Shown piece by piece: positions 16,578-24,391 of a stretch of 64,000 bases of DNA. Source of the stretch: Dictyobacter aurantiacus (GTDB lineage Bacteria; Chloroflexota; Ktedonobacteria; Ktedonobacterales; Ktedonobacteraceae); the NCBI RefSeq assembly GCF_003967515.1, contig NZ_BIFQ01000001.1:3410001-3474000 (forward strand), read 5' to 3'. The notes beneath the pieces were generated by a model. That model saw only the letters and a program-made list of their open reading frames with translations. It made no database searches and had not been told where the DNA came from. The first letter of the stretch is position 1, and each line of letters opens with the position of its first letter. A program made the translations under genes and the position numbers.

Positions 16578-18128
16578 TTAGCCGTTTTGTTGTTCGGAGC
16601 TCCATACTTTGGCATATTTGAAGAGAGCCTGCGTTGTAAAGTCTTCGTTGGGACCGCTGGCGGTCACGCCGATGCTTCCAGCCGCCTGATTATGATTGTC
16701 CTGGATCGTAGCGACATGCTGCAGATTCACGTAAAAGTCCAGCGTCTGACCAGTGGCACTGATGGCGATCAGATTGGCCTGGTTGAGGCCCTGTTTGATG
16801 GCGGGGCTAAAGCCGCCCTGTATCTGGTAATCCAGATTATTATTGTCGTTACGCTCAATAATGTAGTTCCCATTCACCGTAATGATGAATTTGAAGTATG
16901 CCTGTGGCGAGATATTGGCGCGAAAGATAAGCCCGCCGGCCTGCCCTTGTGTGATAGTCATTTGTATCTGGTAGGTCAGATCTTTATAGCTTGTCCTGGT
17001 CGCCAGGCAATTTCCGGGACCATGTGTGCTGAGCATATATGACTGATTGGAGAACTGGCAGCTCAGAGCCTTCTCGTTATTGAGGTTTTCCCAACCATTA
17101 TCACTGGACGTCCTGGTGGTAGTGTCCAGGGCGTCGTTGACGACAAGCTTATTGGATTTTCCATAAGGATTCTGTTGCGACTGGGTGGCCGCCTGAATCA
17201 GGGTGTTAAGCTGGTTGGTAAATGAAGAAGGGGCGGCCGTTGGCGTTGCCTTTACCACCAGACCTGTATTTGTAGCTGGTGCCCTTCCCCATATGAGTAC
17301 GCCAAGCGCAAAAAGCAAGGTAAGGACCTGTATCGCCGAGAAAATAATCACCCAGATGGGTGCTATCTGATACTTATCACGTAGCGGCACGGGACGATCT
17401 ATCTGCGATTGCTTATTGCGGCCGGGCAGAAATTTCCCATTGCGCTCTTTAGGTGGAGCAGGCTGGACCGTCATCGCGGCGGGAGGCGGTGCCGGTGGCT
17501 CATTTTGCTGGGGATAGAACGGCTCTTTTCTGCCATTTTCGCCGCCTGGAATATACGATCCAACTGGCGGAGTGTTATATCTGGTAATCACGGGTGCCGC
17601 GTTATTGGGGGAAGAACTGTCCATCGTAGTTACCGGGGCCCCTTCGTTTGCTGTCCTGTTACTCATATCGCGTGAAGCGATGAAGGTCTCGTCTGGATCT
17701 TTCTCAAGTGTTAACAGGTCGAGGTAGAGTAACAGCCTGTCCCTCGCCCTCAGGTAATCCTGTGTGGCATCGAATGCCCGCAGCTTTGCTATCGTCGGTG
17801 GTTCTCTATCCGCTGCGAGTGGTGCCACAACCAGGCGCAACACCTCTTTGATGCGTCCCTGTGAAACCAGGGTCAGCGCGAGATTGATGGTGGATTGCAC
17901 GCGCGGCGATTGAATTGCTTCGGCGTTCTGTACCAGGATAACGTATTGGCACCTGGGTAGTTCCGTATAGAGAAACTGCATAAAATTATCATCAAAGATG
18001 CTCTCGCTGGCGGTTATAACTTCGCCTCTCGCCGCTTGTAAATCCAGGATAAATTGAGCTGCAATATCGCGCTCATAGCGAGATGATTTTGTTGTCGCAT
18101 AGCTAACGAAAATACGAGTCGATGCCAT
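16578..18128 (-). CDS. TIR-domain transmembrane protein with ConA-like external domain
   Basis: 516 residues from MASTRIF. AAGGAG sits five bases before this ATG, and a 19-residue longer frame has no support. Residues 1-150 form a TIR domain (RIFVSYATT, then FLYTELPRCQYVILVQN). A Pro-rich linker leads to one transmembrane helix (about 250-280). The outside part (about 330-515) is a lectin-like jelly roll of the DUF1080/LamG type (GLIFRANISPQAYFKFII, GFSPAIKQGLNQAN). TIR domains either cleave NAD or act as scaffolds; in the usual catalytic-Glu region this protein reads SPRVQSTINLAL without Glu, so scaffolding or signalling seems more likely. It heads the leftward T7SS genes, divergent from the phosphorylation triad, suggesting a receptor for that system. 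Confidence 0.85.
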   Translation of the reverse strand: MASTRIFVSYATTKSSRYERDIAAQFILDLQAARGEVITASESIFDDNFMQFLYTELPRCQYVILVQNAEAIQSPRVQSTINLALTLVSQGRIKEVLRLVVAPLAADREPPTIAKLRAFDATQDYLRARDRLLLYLDLLTLEKDPDETFIASRDMSNRTANEGAPVTTMDSSSPNNAAPVITRYNTPPVGSYIPGGENGRKEPFYPQQNEPPAPPPAAMTVQPAPPKERNGKFLPGRNKQSQIDRPVPLRDKYQIAPIWVIIFSAIQVLTLLFALGVLIWGRAPATNTGLVVKATPTAAPSSFTNQLNTLIQAATQSQQNPYGKSNKLVVNDALDTTTRTSSDNGWENLNNEKALSCQFSNQSYMLSTHGPGNCLATRTSYKDLTYQIQMTITQGQAGGLIFRANISPQAYFKFIITVNGNYIIERNDNNNLDYQIQGGFSPAIKQGLNQANLIAISATGQTLDFYVNLQHVATIQDNHNQAAGSIGVTASGPNEDFTTQALFKYAKVWSSEQQNG

Positions 18129-18371
18129 ATGTTCTCCTTGAGATAAGGTACTGACAGTTAATAATGCAAACGAAAAATATAGCAATATATGCAGCTGTAA
18201 AAAATTATGGGCGTGATAGCTTCTTTTTAATATCCAATCAATTATGTCTATAAACTGAGAATTTGTCTACATAATCGCGAACAGTCCTGTTGTGATTGGT
18301 ATATTTGGGCTTGAGGTGTTAATACAGTCCGATGTGGTAATCTTCTCTTGTACGTTTGTAGTATCACTGTT

Positions 18372-18417
18372 ACAATACTGGTCAAAAAATGCTATAGCAT
18401 TTTTTGACCAGTATTGT
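18372..18417. promoter_or_regulatory. 46-bp perfect palindrome in the divergent T7SS control region
   Basis: Two exact 23-bp arms meet without a loop (ACAATACTGGTC at the outer end, GCTATAGC at the centre). It lies between the divergent TIR and vWA genes and 43 bp before the vWA start. As DNA it could be a large operator; as RNA it would be a leader hairpin with a U6 run on either strand. A decayed hairpin-element flank (GGGCTTGAGGTG...CAGTCC) lies at 18307-18327. No clear promoter was found in the rest of 18129-18459. Confidence 0.55.
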
Positions 18418-18459
18418 CTACCTTCAACAGATTGCTAAAGAGGAGTGCGTCGGTATTTT

Positions 18460-19227
18460 ATGGAACAGTATTTACGACCAGCCACAAGGCTTACACCTGC
18501 CCTGGTGGTCTATCTCATAGATGCAAGTGCATCTATGAACGATCCCTGTGGACCCCGCGCAACGATGAGCAAGATCGATCTGGTCAATATGACCTTGCGT
18601 GAAGGTATTAAGGCGATGGTGTTGCGTTCGATGCGGGATAATAAAGTGCAGCCACGCTATCATATCGCCATTTTTGCTTATAGTACAACGGTGCTGGATA
18701 TTCTGCAGGGCATTCGTACCCTGCCGGAGTTGATGCGTGTCGGTGGCCCTCCTGAACTGGTCGCGGGTGGTGAGGATACAGATACGGCCGCGGGTTTTAG
18801 CGCGGTAGAAGAGCTCCTCCAGCAGCATCTGCAAACCTATCAGGGAAGCCCGGCTCCACTCATCTGTCATCTTACGGATGCGTTGCGTACTACGCAGGAC
18901 CCGGCGCCCATTGTGCAGCGCATTCAGAAGATGAGCGTCGAGGATGGATCGGTACTGGTAGAAAATGTGTTGATGACGACAAAGCTCCTACGCAAGCCGG
19001 TGACGGACTGGCAACAATGGGGCGGCGTACTCAGGGCCAAAGATATCGCCGATAACTATGCCAGGCTCCTATTCTCTCTGTCATCGCCTTTGCCTGAAAC
19101 ATATCGCCAGAATATGAACAGGTCCGCTGGCTATCAGCTTCAAAAAGGCGCGGCCCTCTTTTTTCCCGGCACACAAACTGAGCTGATGCGCCTGGCGATC
19201 GCTGCTTCTTCCGCGACTCAGCTCTAA
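18460..19227 (+). CDS. vWA-domain protein, TerY-like (triad member 1)
   Basis: A 255-residue cytoplasmic von Willebrand A domain. The MIDAS motif DASASM begins near residue 21, a Thr-bearing loop EDTDTAAG supplies the second contact, and the later Asp is in HLTDALRTT, an arrangement close to TerY-type vWA proteins. It is followed at 36 bp and 28 bp by a PP2C phosphatase and a kinase, i.e. the vWA-PP2C-kinase triad known from Ter-linked and other conflict systems. The start is uncertain: the GTG at 18445 sits inside the AGAGGAG ribosome site, so I prefer the ATG at 18460 although the spacing is long (14 nt). Confidence 0.82.
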   Translation: MEQYLRPATRLTPALVVYLIDASASMNDPCGPRATMSKIDLVNMTLREGIKAMVLRSMRDNKVQPRYHIAIFAYSTTVLDILQGIRTLPELMRVGGPPELVAGGEDTDTAAGFSAVEELLQQHLQTYQGSPAPLICHLTDALRTTQDPAPIVQRIQKMSVEDGSVLVENVLMTTKLLRKPVTDWQQWGGVLRAKDIADNYARLLFSLSSPLPETYRQNMNRSAGYQLQKGAALFFPGTQTELMRLAIAASSATQL

Positions 19228-19263
19228 GGTCGCTGTATTTTCGGGAGAGGAGTATTCTCTACT

Positions 19264-20100
19264 GTGTTGTATGCCAATCATAACCATGATTTTTCCGTGA
19301 TCGAAACCGCGCTCCGCGCCGATACCTTCATACACACGGCATTTGAGCCTCTACTATCGATTCGCTGCCTATCAACCCGTTGCCTTGAATCTCAATTGGA
19401 AGGCTCAGTCAACCAGGACTTTGTCAGGCTCGTGATCTCACGCCGCACGGCATCGCTCTGTTTTTGTGTCTGCGATGGTGTCGGTAGCTCCTATCAGGGA
19501 CACTTCGCCGCGCGCTACCTGGCCCGCCGCCTGGTGAAATGGTTGCAGATCTTGCCGCAGATCCCGCAAGATCCCTTGATTGTGCTCCCCTCGCTGCGTT
19601 CGAGCTTCTCTTTATGGGCTGAGAGCGCCCACCAGACGCTGTCTCAATTGAGATTGCCCGCTGGACTTTCTGCGTGGGAGCGGGAGATCATTAATGAACA
19701 GCGCGATCTCTATGGTAGCGGAACCGTATTTCTCTGTGGTCGCATCGACTATGCCCCGGCAACGGCTACGCCACAATATATGCCTGCGCTCTTTTGCTGG
19801 ATGGGAAACGTGACCGGTTATTCCTTCAGTGGACGGAATCAGTATAAAGAACTGGGCGATCACGGCGAAGATACCAATCGCTGGTCCACCAGAAGGGGCA
19901 GCCAGGGGAAGATCACAGTCTGTACCAGCACCCTGCATCGACCAGATCCACTCGTGGTACATACTGATGGGCTCGACGCGCTTGGTCCAGAATTGATCTA
20001 TCTCGACGACGAAGCGCTAAGTGAGCGTATGCGCTCCCTGTTGCAGCAGCCCAGAAATGATGATATGACATTGCTTAAGTTGAGTTGGAATACTTTTTAG
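19264..20100 (+). CDS. PP2C-type Ser/Thr phosphatase (triad member 2)
   Basis: 278 residues with the metal-binding PP2C motifs in order: NQDF near residue 55, CDGVGSSYQGH near 75, VHTDGLDAL near 235, and RNDDMTLL near the C-terminus. The acidic metal ligands all appear present, so it should be active. It would reverse phosphorylation by the neighbouring kinase. A short insertion with WSTRRGSQ sits between the third and fourth blocks. The start is GTG, with AGAGGAG about 12 bases upstream. It sits between the vWA gene and the kinase-like gene in a single rightward operon. Confidence 0.85.
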   Translation: MLYANHNHDFSVIETALRADTFIHTAFEPLLSIRCLSTRCLESQLEGSVNQDFVRLVISRRTASLCFCVCDGVGSSYQGHFAARYLARRLVKWLQILPQIPQDPLIVLPSLRSSFSLWAESAHQTLSQLRLPAGLSAWEREIINEQRDLYGSGTVFLCGRIDYAPATATPQYMPALFCWMGNVTGYSFSGRNQYKELGDHGEDTNRWSTRRGSQGKITVCTSTLHRPDPLVVHTDGLDALGPELIYLDDEALSERMRSLLQQPRNDDMTLLKLSWNTF

Positions 20101-20128
20101 CGCCTCTAGATAAAGAAAATAGAAGACT

Positions 20129-21055
20129 ATGAGTATATTTTCCCCGGATATGCGAGCAAGACTTGTAATTAAAAGGGATACCTATCGATTCTTACCACAC
20201 CCTGTCCTTCCTGATGAAGTCAATAAAATTGTACGCATCAATACAACCACGTATCAGCTTCAGAATGAAGGGGATAAAACGCTCTGGGCTTTAAAGGTCC
20301 CCAATCCCGGTGCCGTTGATCCATCTGTTGAACAGATGGTAGTCAGGCAGAGCGCATTTGGCAATCTTCCCGGGTTGCAGGCCGCCAAACGCATCTGCCT
20401 GGTGAAGAGATTATTTCCGGAACTGATCGCGGCGCATCCTGAGCTGGAATATTCCATTCTGATGCCCTGGATATCAGGGCGTACGTGGGCGGGCTTTATG
20501 GATGATGGGGATCTGTGCTCACAATATACCCTTGAGCGGGCAAAAGAGCTGGCCTTGACGATGGCCTATGTTTTATGGGGTCTGGAAACAAATGGCCTCG
20601 CCCACACCGATATTGCCGGCGATAATGTCGTTATTGTAAATCATAGGCACGTTGAATTGATAGATCTTGAGGGCCTCTACGTTCAAGGGACGCCACCGGT
20701 GGCGCAGCCGAGCAAAGGATGGGCAGGCTATCAGCATCCACGCCTCGATGGACAGGGCCAGAGCCATCTATTTGGAGATCGCTTTGCTGGCGCGATATTG
20801 CTTGTGGAGATGTTGACGTGGTGGAATCCACTTATTCGCGCCTTGACGGAGGGCGAGTCTCTTTTTCAATTCAAGCACCAGGGGGTGCGTGATGAGATGA
20901 CACAGCGCTTACGAGCGGTGCGCCAGATTCTGCGCGGCATGTATCCAGGCTTGCACGAGCTCTTTGAACAGGCCTGGTATTCGCCCAACCTGGCCCGCTG
21001 CCCGGATTTCCGCTCCTGGGTTATGTGTATCCTCCGCTTACGTTGGGATGGATAG
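20129..21055 (+). CDS. Protein-kinase-fold protein (triad member 3)
   Basis: 308 residues with a kinase-like fold. There is a candidate ATP-anchoring Lys in LWALKVPN (about 53), a catalytic loop HTDIAGDNV (about 160) with the Asp and Asn of HxDxxxxN, and LIDLEG in place of DFG. The Lys in the loop (HRDLKPxN) is missing, as in several triad kinases and lipopolysaccharide-kinase-like families. No transmembrane segment is seen. It ends the vWA-PP2C-kinase triad and precedes the ESX toxin genes by 167 bp. Targets are unknown; T7SS parts or the TIR receptor are natural candidates. The ribosome site is weak (AGAAG). Confidence 0.82.
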   Translation: MSIFSPDMRARLVIKRDTYRFLPHPVLPDEVNKIVRINTTTYQLQNEGDKTLWALKVPNPGAVDPSVEQMVVRQSAFGNLPGLQAAKRICLVKRLFPELIAAHPELEYSILMPWISGRTWAGFMDDGDLCSQYTLERAKELALTMAYVLWGLETNGLAHTDIAGDNVVIVNHRHVELIDLEGLYVQGTPPVAQPSKGWAGYQHPRLDGQGQSHLFGDRFAGAILLVEMLTWWNPLIRALTEGESLFQFKHQGVRDEMTQRLRAVRQILRGMYPGLHELFEQAWYSPNLARCPDFRSWVMCILRLRWDG

Positions 21056-21222
21056 ATCACTTACGATACTTATTTACTACTGCATTTGTAATTGTGAACA
21101 ATTGCATTGTAATGGGTCGTCAAAAATAATATACTCAAAAAGAATTACACATTATGTATTAATCACAGGAATATTGAGGATAACAGTGAAATTCTAGATA
21201 GCCATCGAAAGGATTTTGCTTT

Positions 21223-21516
21223 ATGGGCGAGAAAATAAGTTATTCCGCAGACGGCATGCGGGCCGTAGCCAGTCAGATGTTGACCGATGCGCATACGGCG
21301 ATTGGCAATCATGACGCGGCCTGGCGCCAGATGGATAACCACCTTCAATCCTATCCAGACATTATCCAGGGCCTGTTGCGCAACATCGTTGAGCCGCATC
21401 AAAAGCACCTGCGCTCAACCTATGAATGGCAGATCTCGTTTGCCAATGCGCTCAAGACTAGCGCGGACCAGTTGGAACTGGCTGACCAGAATGTAGCCAA
21501 CGAGTTCACGCTCTGA
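21223..21516 (+). CDS. ESX-like partner protein of the toxin
   Basis: 97 residues, all helical and WXG100-sized, with a single W (DAAWRQMDNHL) and no WXG turn. It is followed at 99 bp by the large toxin gene, the usual place for a T7SS partner or chaperone. The ATG has AAAGGA eight bases before it. The assignment rests on size, helical pattern and position. Confidence 0.75.
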   Translation: MGEKISYSADGMRAVASQMLTDAHTAIGNHDAAWRQMDNHLQSYPDIIQGLLRNIVEPHQKHLRSTYEWQISFANALKTSADQLELADQNVANEFTL

Positions 21517-21615
21517 ACCGCTGAAAAGCAGCCAATGCAAGGTACGACTGAGAAGGGAAGTATTGTCTGTCCTTTGTTAGGGACAGCTAGCAGATAGATA
21601 GGCAAGGAATGCCCT

Positions 21616-23355
21616 ATGGGTGCATACGACATTATTATGAGTTGGATCTCTCCGCTAACAGATCCAATGCGGGGCTTCGAGCTGCATGCGCAGAACATGA
21701 ACTCGATTCATAGCACGGCCGTACAGCAATTCACCACCAATGCGCAGGGTTTGCAGACCAACACTATCGCCTCCGGACAGTTTGCCGACGCGATCACCAA
21801 TAGCGCGCAAGATTTCACGAATGTGGTCTACGGCTTATCGGCGATGGCGGACACCGCCAATAAATTGGATGGTATTACCGAAGAGTTTACCACCACCGTT
21901 TCACGGCTCTTAGCTGCGGGAGAGAGGGCCGCGGCCGCGTTGGAGGGCGAATCCGCCCTGACGGAGATTACCGCCGACGTTGATGTCGCGGCGGTAGCCG
22001 AAGCGGGCGCCAATCCTATCGCGGACGTCGCCGCGATTATCCTCACATTGATCGACGGTGCTCTGCTGATCGAAACCATGAAAGAGCTGGGGCAGGAGGT
22101 CCACGATAGCGTACAGAGCCTCATACGCAACCTCTGGGAGATCTACTACGCGGTCTACCCGCCTGTCCCACCTGCTCCAACGCCGATGGTCAGGCCCCCC
22201 AGCTGGGCCAGCAAACCGGTTGATCCAAACCAGTTGCGGAATCTGGTCATAAAGTATGGCTACCTGGCACAGACTCCGGCCGAGAAGATGCAGCTTGAGA
22301 ATATCATGAAGGGCTTGTTGCAGAAAGGTCTGACGCCTGAGCAGATCGAAGGTATGATGACCGATCTGACTGCTACCAAATCAAGTAATCAGCAGATCCT
22401 GACCTTTCTCAATGGGCTGGTACGCGTTGACCCACTTAACCCCGATTCGCCCAGTGGCACGCAAATTTTGAATTTTTTCAATTCAACCAAAAGTCGCACA
22501 AACTATTCTTTAACTCGTTTCGTACAACAATATTCGGAGATTGCAGGAATCCCTGGCAGTGATCGGCTTCTTGAACGTTTGATAACTTCAATGCCAGCTA
22601 AAGGCGACGCCATCCAGGACGATAATTCGGCCAAAGGATATAACTATGAGTGGGATTGGGTTGTAGCCCATAAGGATAATATTGCACGCATCGAGGATGT
22701 CACAGCGAGTGCTAATGGGAAGAAAAACGAGCAGGCGGCTGATATTGTTATGAAAAGCGGCCTCTTTACTCAGGGTGCTGTGGTAGATGTAAAATCATAT
22801 TCCTGGACCAAGTTTGATGCCCTGCTCAATCAGCAAAGGCCACTTACGGATAGTGAGTTATATGCCAAGATGCAGGCGACAATAAGACAGATAAAAAGAG
22901 ACAATCAGATCTATAATCAGACACTCATTACGGATGCGAGTGGTAACCCTCTCGATAGCAATGGTAATCCGACCACTGACCCTAAGAAATATACGTATAA
23001 AAATAATGATCATCAGTTCCCGATCGTGTATTGCTTTGACTCTCATGGTGGCAAAGATAATGTGCCGCAAAAAGTGGTTGATATGCTATCTCAGCAGGGT
23101 GTGACCGTCATGAGTTCTCCGCCCGATAAGGTTTATCAGCCATCGCCGGCGGTGCAAGATGCTATCAATGCCCAGAAAGCCAGGCAGCAGCAAGCCGCAA
23201 ATCAACAAATACAGGGACGGAATGATAAAATAGGAGCACTTGAGGGTGCTGAACGCGTTGTTAACAGGTTACGGCAGATTGTGACAGGAGGATCGGGAGT
23301 ACCACAACTGCCGGGGCCAGGTGATACACCCTTGCCACTCCCTGGCGGTGAGTAG
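21616..23355 (+). CDS. T7SS polymorphic toxin with C-terminal PD-(D/E)xK-like nuclease
   Basis: 579 residues. The N-terminal helical targeting domain (1-200) starts MGAYDIIMSWISPL and ends with an Ala-rich hydrophobic stretch and a Pro linker (VPPAPTPM). A middle helical part runs to about 340. The C-terminal tip contains NEQAADIVMK (Asp376) and VVDVKSY (Asp391, Lys393), the spacing expected for a restriction-endonuclease-fold nuclease, then VYCFDSHGGK. A Gln/Pro/Gly tail follows. No signal peptide is seen. The gene is followed by two homologous immunity candidates and a stand-alone copy of the toxin tip, the classic layout of a polymorphic toxin locus. AAGGA lies eight bases before the ATG. 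The nuclease call is from motif reading only. Confidence 0.78.
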   Translation: MGAYDIIMSWISPLTDPMRGFELHAQNMNSIHSTAVQQFTTNAQGLQTNTIASGQFADAITNSAQDFTNVVYGLSAMADTANKLDGITEEFTTTVSRLLAAGERAAAALEGESALTEITADVDVAAVAEAGANPIADVAAIILTLIDGALLIETMKELGQEVHDSVQSLIRNLWEIYYAVYPPVPPAPTPMVRPPSWASKPVDPNQLRNLVIKYGYLAQTPAEKMQLENIMKGLLQKGLTPEQIEGMMTDLTATKSSNQQILTFLNGLVRVDPLNPDSPSGTQILNFFNSTKSRTNYSLTRFVQQYSEIAGIPGSDRLLERLITSMPAKGDAIQDDNSAKGYNYEWDWVVAHKDNIARIEDVTASANGKKNEQAADIVMKSGLFTQGAVVDVKSYSWTKFDALLNQQRPLTDSELYAKMQATIRQIKRDNQIYNQTLITDASGNPLDSNGNPTTDPKKYTYKNNDHQFPIVYCFDSHGGKDNVPQKVVDMLSQQGVTVMSSPPDKVYQPSPAVQDAINAQKARQQQAANQQIQGRNDKIGALEGAERVVNRLRQIVTGGSGVPQLPGPGDTPLPLPGGE

Positions 23356-23391
23356 TATCTGCTTTAGGGGGCTATCAATTGGAGGCTTTAT

Positions 23392-24036
23392 ATGGAAGAT
23401 TTTATCTGGCTGCGCTTTTTCTTACGCTCACTTGATGAGTTTTATGATACTGAGCACTGGCAACAATTTTTCACCTTCTTGCGCGAGAAAGGCTATACCT
23501 TAAGCTCGACAGCAACAGGATCAGAAGATCTTCTTTCTGAGATACAGGCGTTTGTACAGCAGCGTGATGGAATATTTTCCATCGATGTTTCAGGAGCGCT
23601 AGAATTCCGCATTGATATTGTTCCTGAGGAAGGATATATGTTGCTGGATGCCGAGGCAGAAAATCAATTCTCTATTGAAGAGGAGGGCTTTACAGCCTAC
23701 CAGGCGTGGCTGGAACTGCTCAAAGAGGTCTATACGTTCTGGCATCCATTGATGGTGTATCAGTTTAACGAGAATCGCCATAATGTGACACGTGATAACA
23801 TTGTATCCAATCAACACCTCAACTGGCTGTATGATATCGCTATCTATAGTCCACAGCTTGTTGATGCCATAGGATGTGAGCGCTTGCTGTCGGCTCCTGC
23901 CTGGCGCATTGATGAACTGGATGATGGAGCTATCATGGTGGTACCAGAGGAGCATTATTATCTGCCCCGTGAGCATCATTATCGAGACGTAGCTCAACAT
24001 CTTGGATTTGTGGTGCCGCCCCTATCAAATGAATAA
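23392..24036 (+). CDS. Candidate immunity protein 1
   Basis: A 214-residue acidic, soluble protein of unknown family, 36 bp after the toxin stop, with GGAGG seven bases before the ATG. It is clearly homologous to the gene at 24392-25210: both share EGY(M/I)LL, a W..LL block ending FWHPL or CWHPL, LSAPAW(R/K)I followed by LDDG and VPE, and a final VAQHLGF or VARHLGF. Position straight after the toxin and the acidic nature suit a neutralising immunity protein; direct evidence is lacking. Confidence 0.7.
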   Translation: MEDFIWLRFFLRSLDEFYDTEHWQQFFTFLREKGYTLSSTATGSEDLLSEIQAFVQQRDGIFSIDVSGALEFRIDIVPEEGYMLLDAEAENQFSIEEEGFTAYQAWLELLKEVYTFWHPLMVYQFNENRHNVTRDNIVSNQHLNWLYDIAIYSPQLVDAIGCERLLSAPAWRIDELDDGAIMVVPEEHYYLPREHHYRDVAQHLGFVVPPLSNE

Positions 24037-24071
24037 TCTGTCAGGCGAGAAAAATGAAGGAGTAGAGGATT

Positions 24072-24317
24072 ATGAGCCGTATGGTGATGAAGAATGGGGA
24101 TATCGTCAATCTGGAGACATATGATTGGAGCACCTATCGGGGGCCTGTGCAACTGGCAGCCGTCGTGCGCGAGATTCGAGAGAAAGCCAGCCGCTGCCAG
24201 AGCGATTATCCCGGCCACAAAGTTATCTTCTGCTTTAATTCTGAGGATGGCGCGGTCCCTAATGAGGTTCAGACAGGCCTGCAGGATCTGGGCGTTGAGG
24301 TACAGACCTGGCCGTAG
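24072..24317 (+). CDS. Stand-alone, catalytically degenerate copy of the toxin tip
   Basis: 81 residues that line up with the toxin C-terminus (about 376-500): VMKNGDIVNLETYDW against VMKSG...VVDVKSYSW, then KVIFCFNSEDG against PIVYCFDSHGG, and LGVEV against QGVTV. The residues expected to be catalytic have changed: Asp376 is Arg, Asp391 is Asn, and Lys393 is Glu. Yet it has its own ATG with AAGGAGTAGAGG upstream, so it seems to be translated. It may be a decayed orphan cassette, a reservoir for tip exchange, or a decoy that titrates immunity protein. Confidence 0.68.
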   Translation: MSRMVMKNGDIVNLETYDWSTYRGPVQLAAVVREIREKASRCQSDYPGHKVIFCFNSEDGAVPNEVQTGLQDLGVEVQTWP

Positions 24318-24391
24318 TAGCCAGTCGGATTTCTTTCGTTGGCTGCTAATCCCATACGCAGATTATCGTGGCAGGAGGTCATCGCACGACT

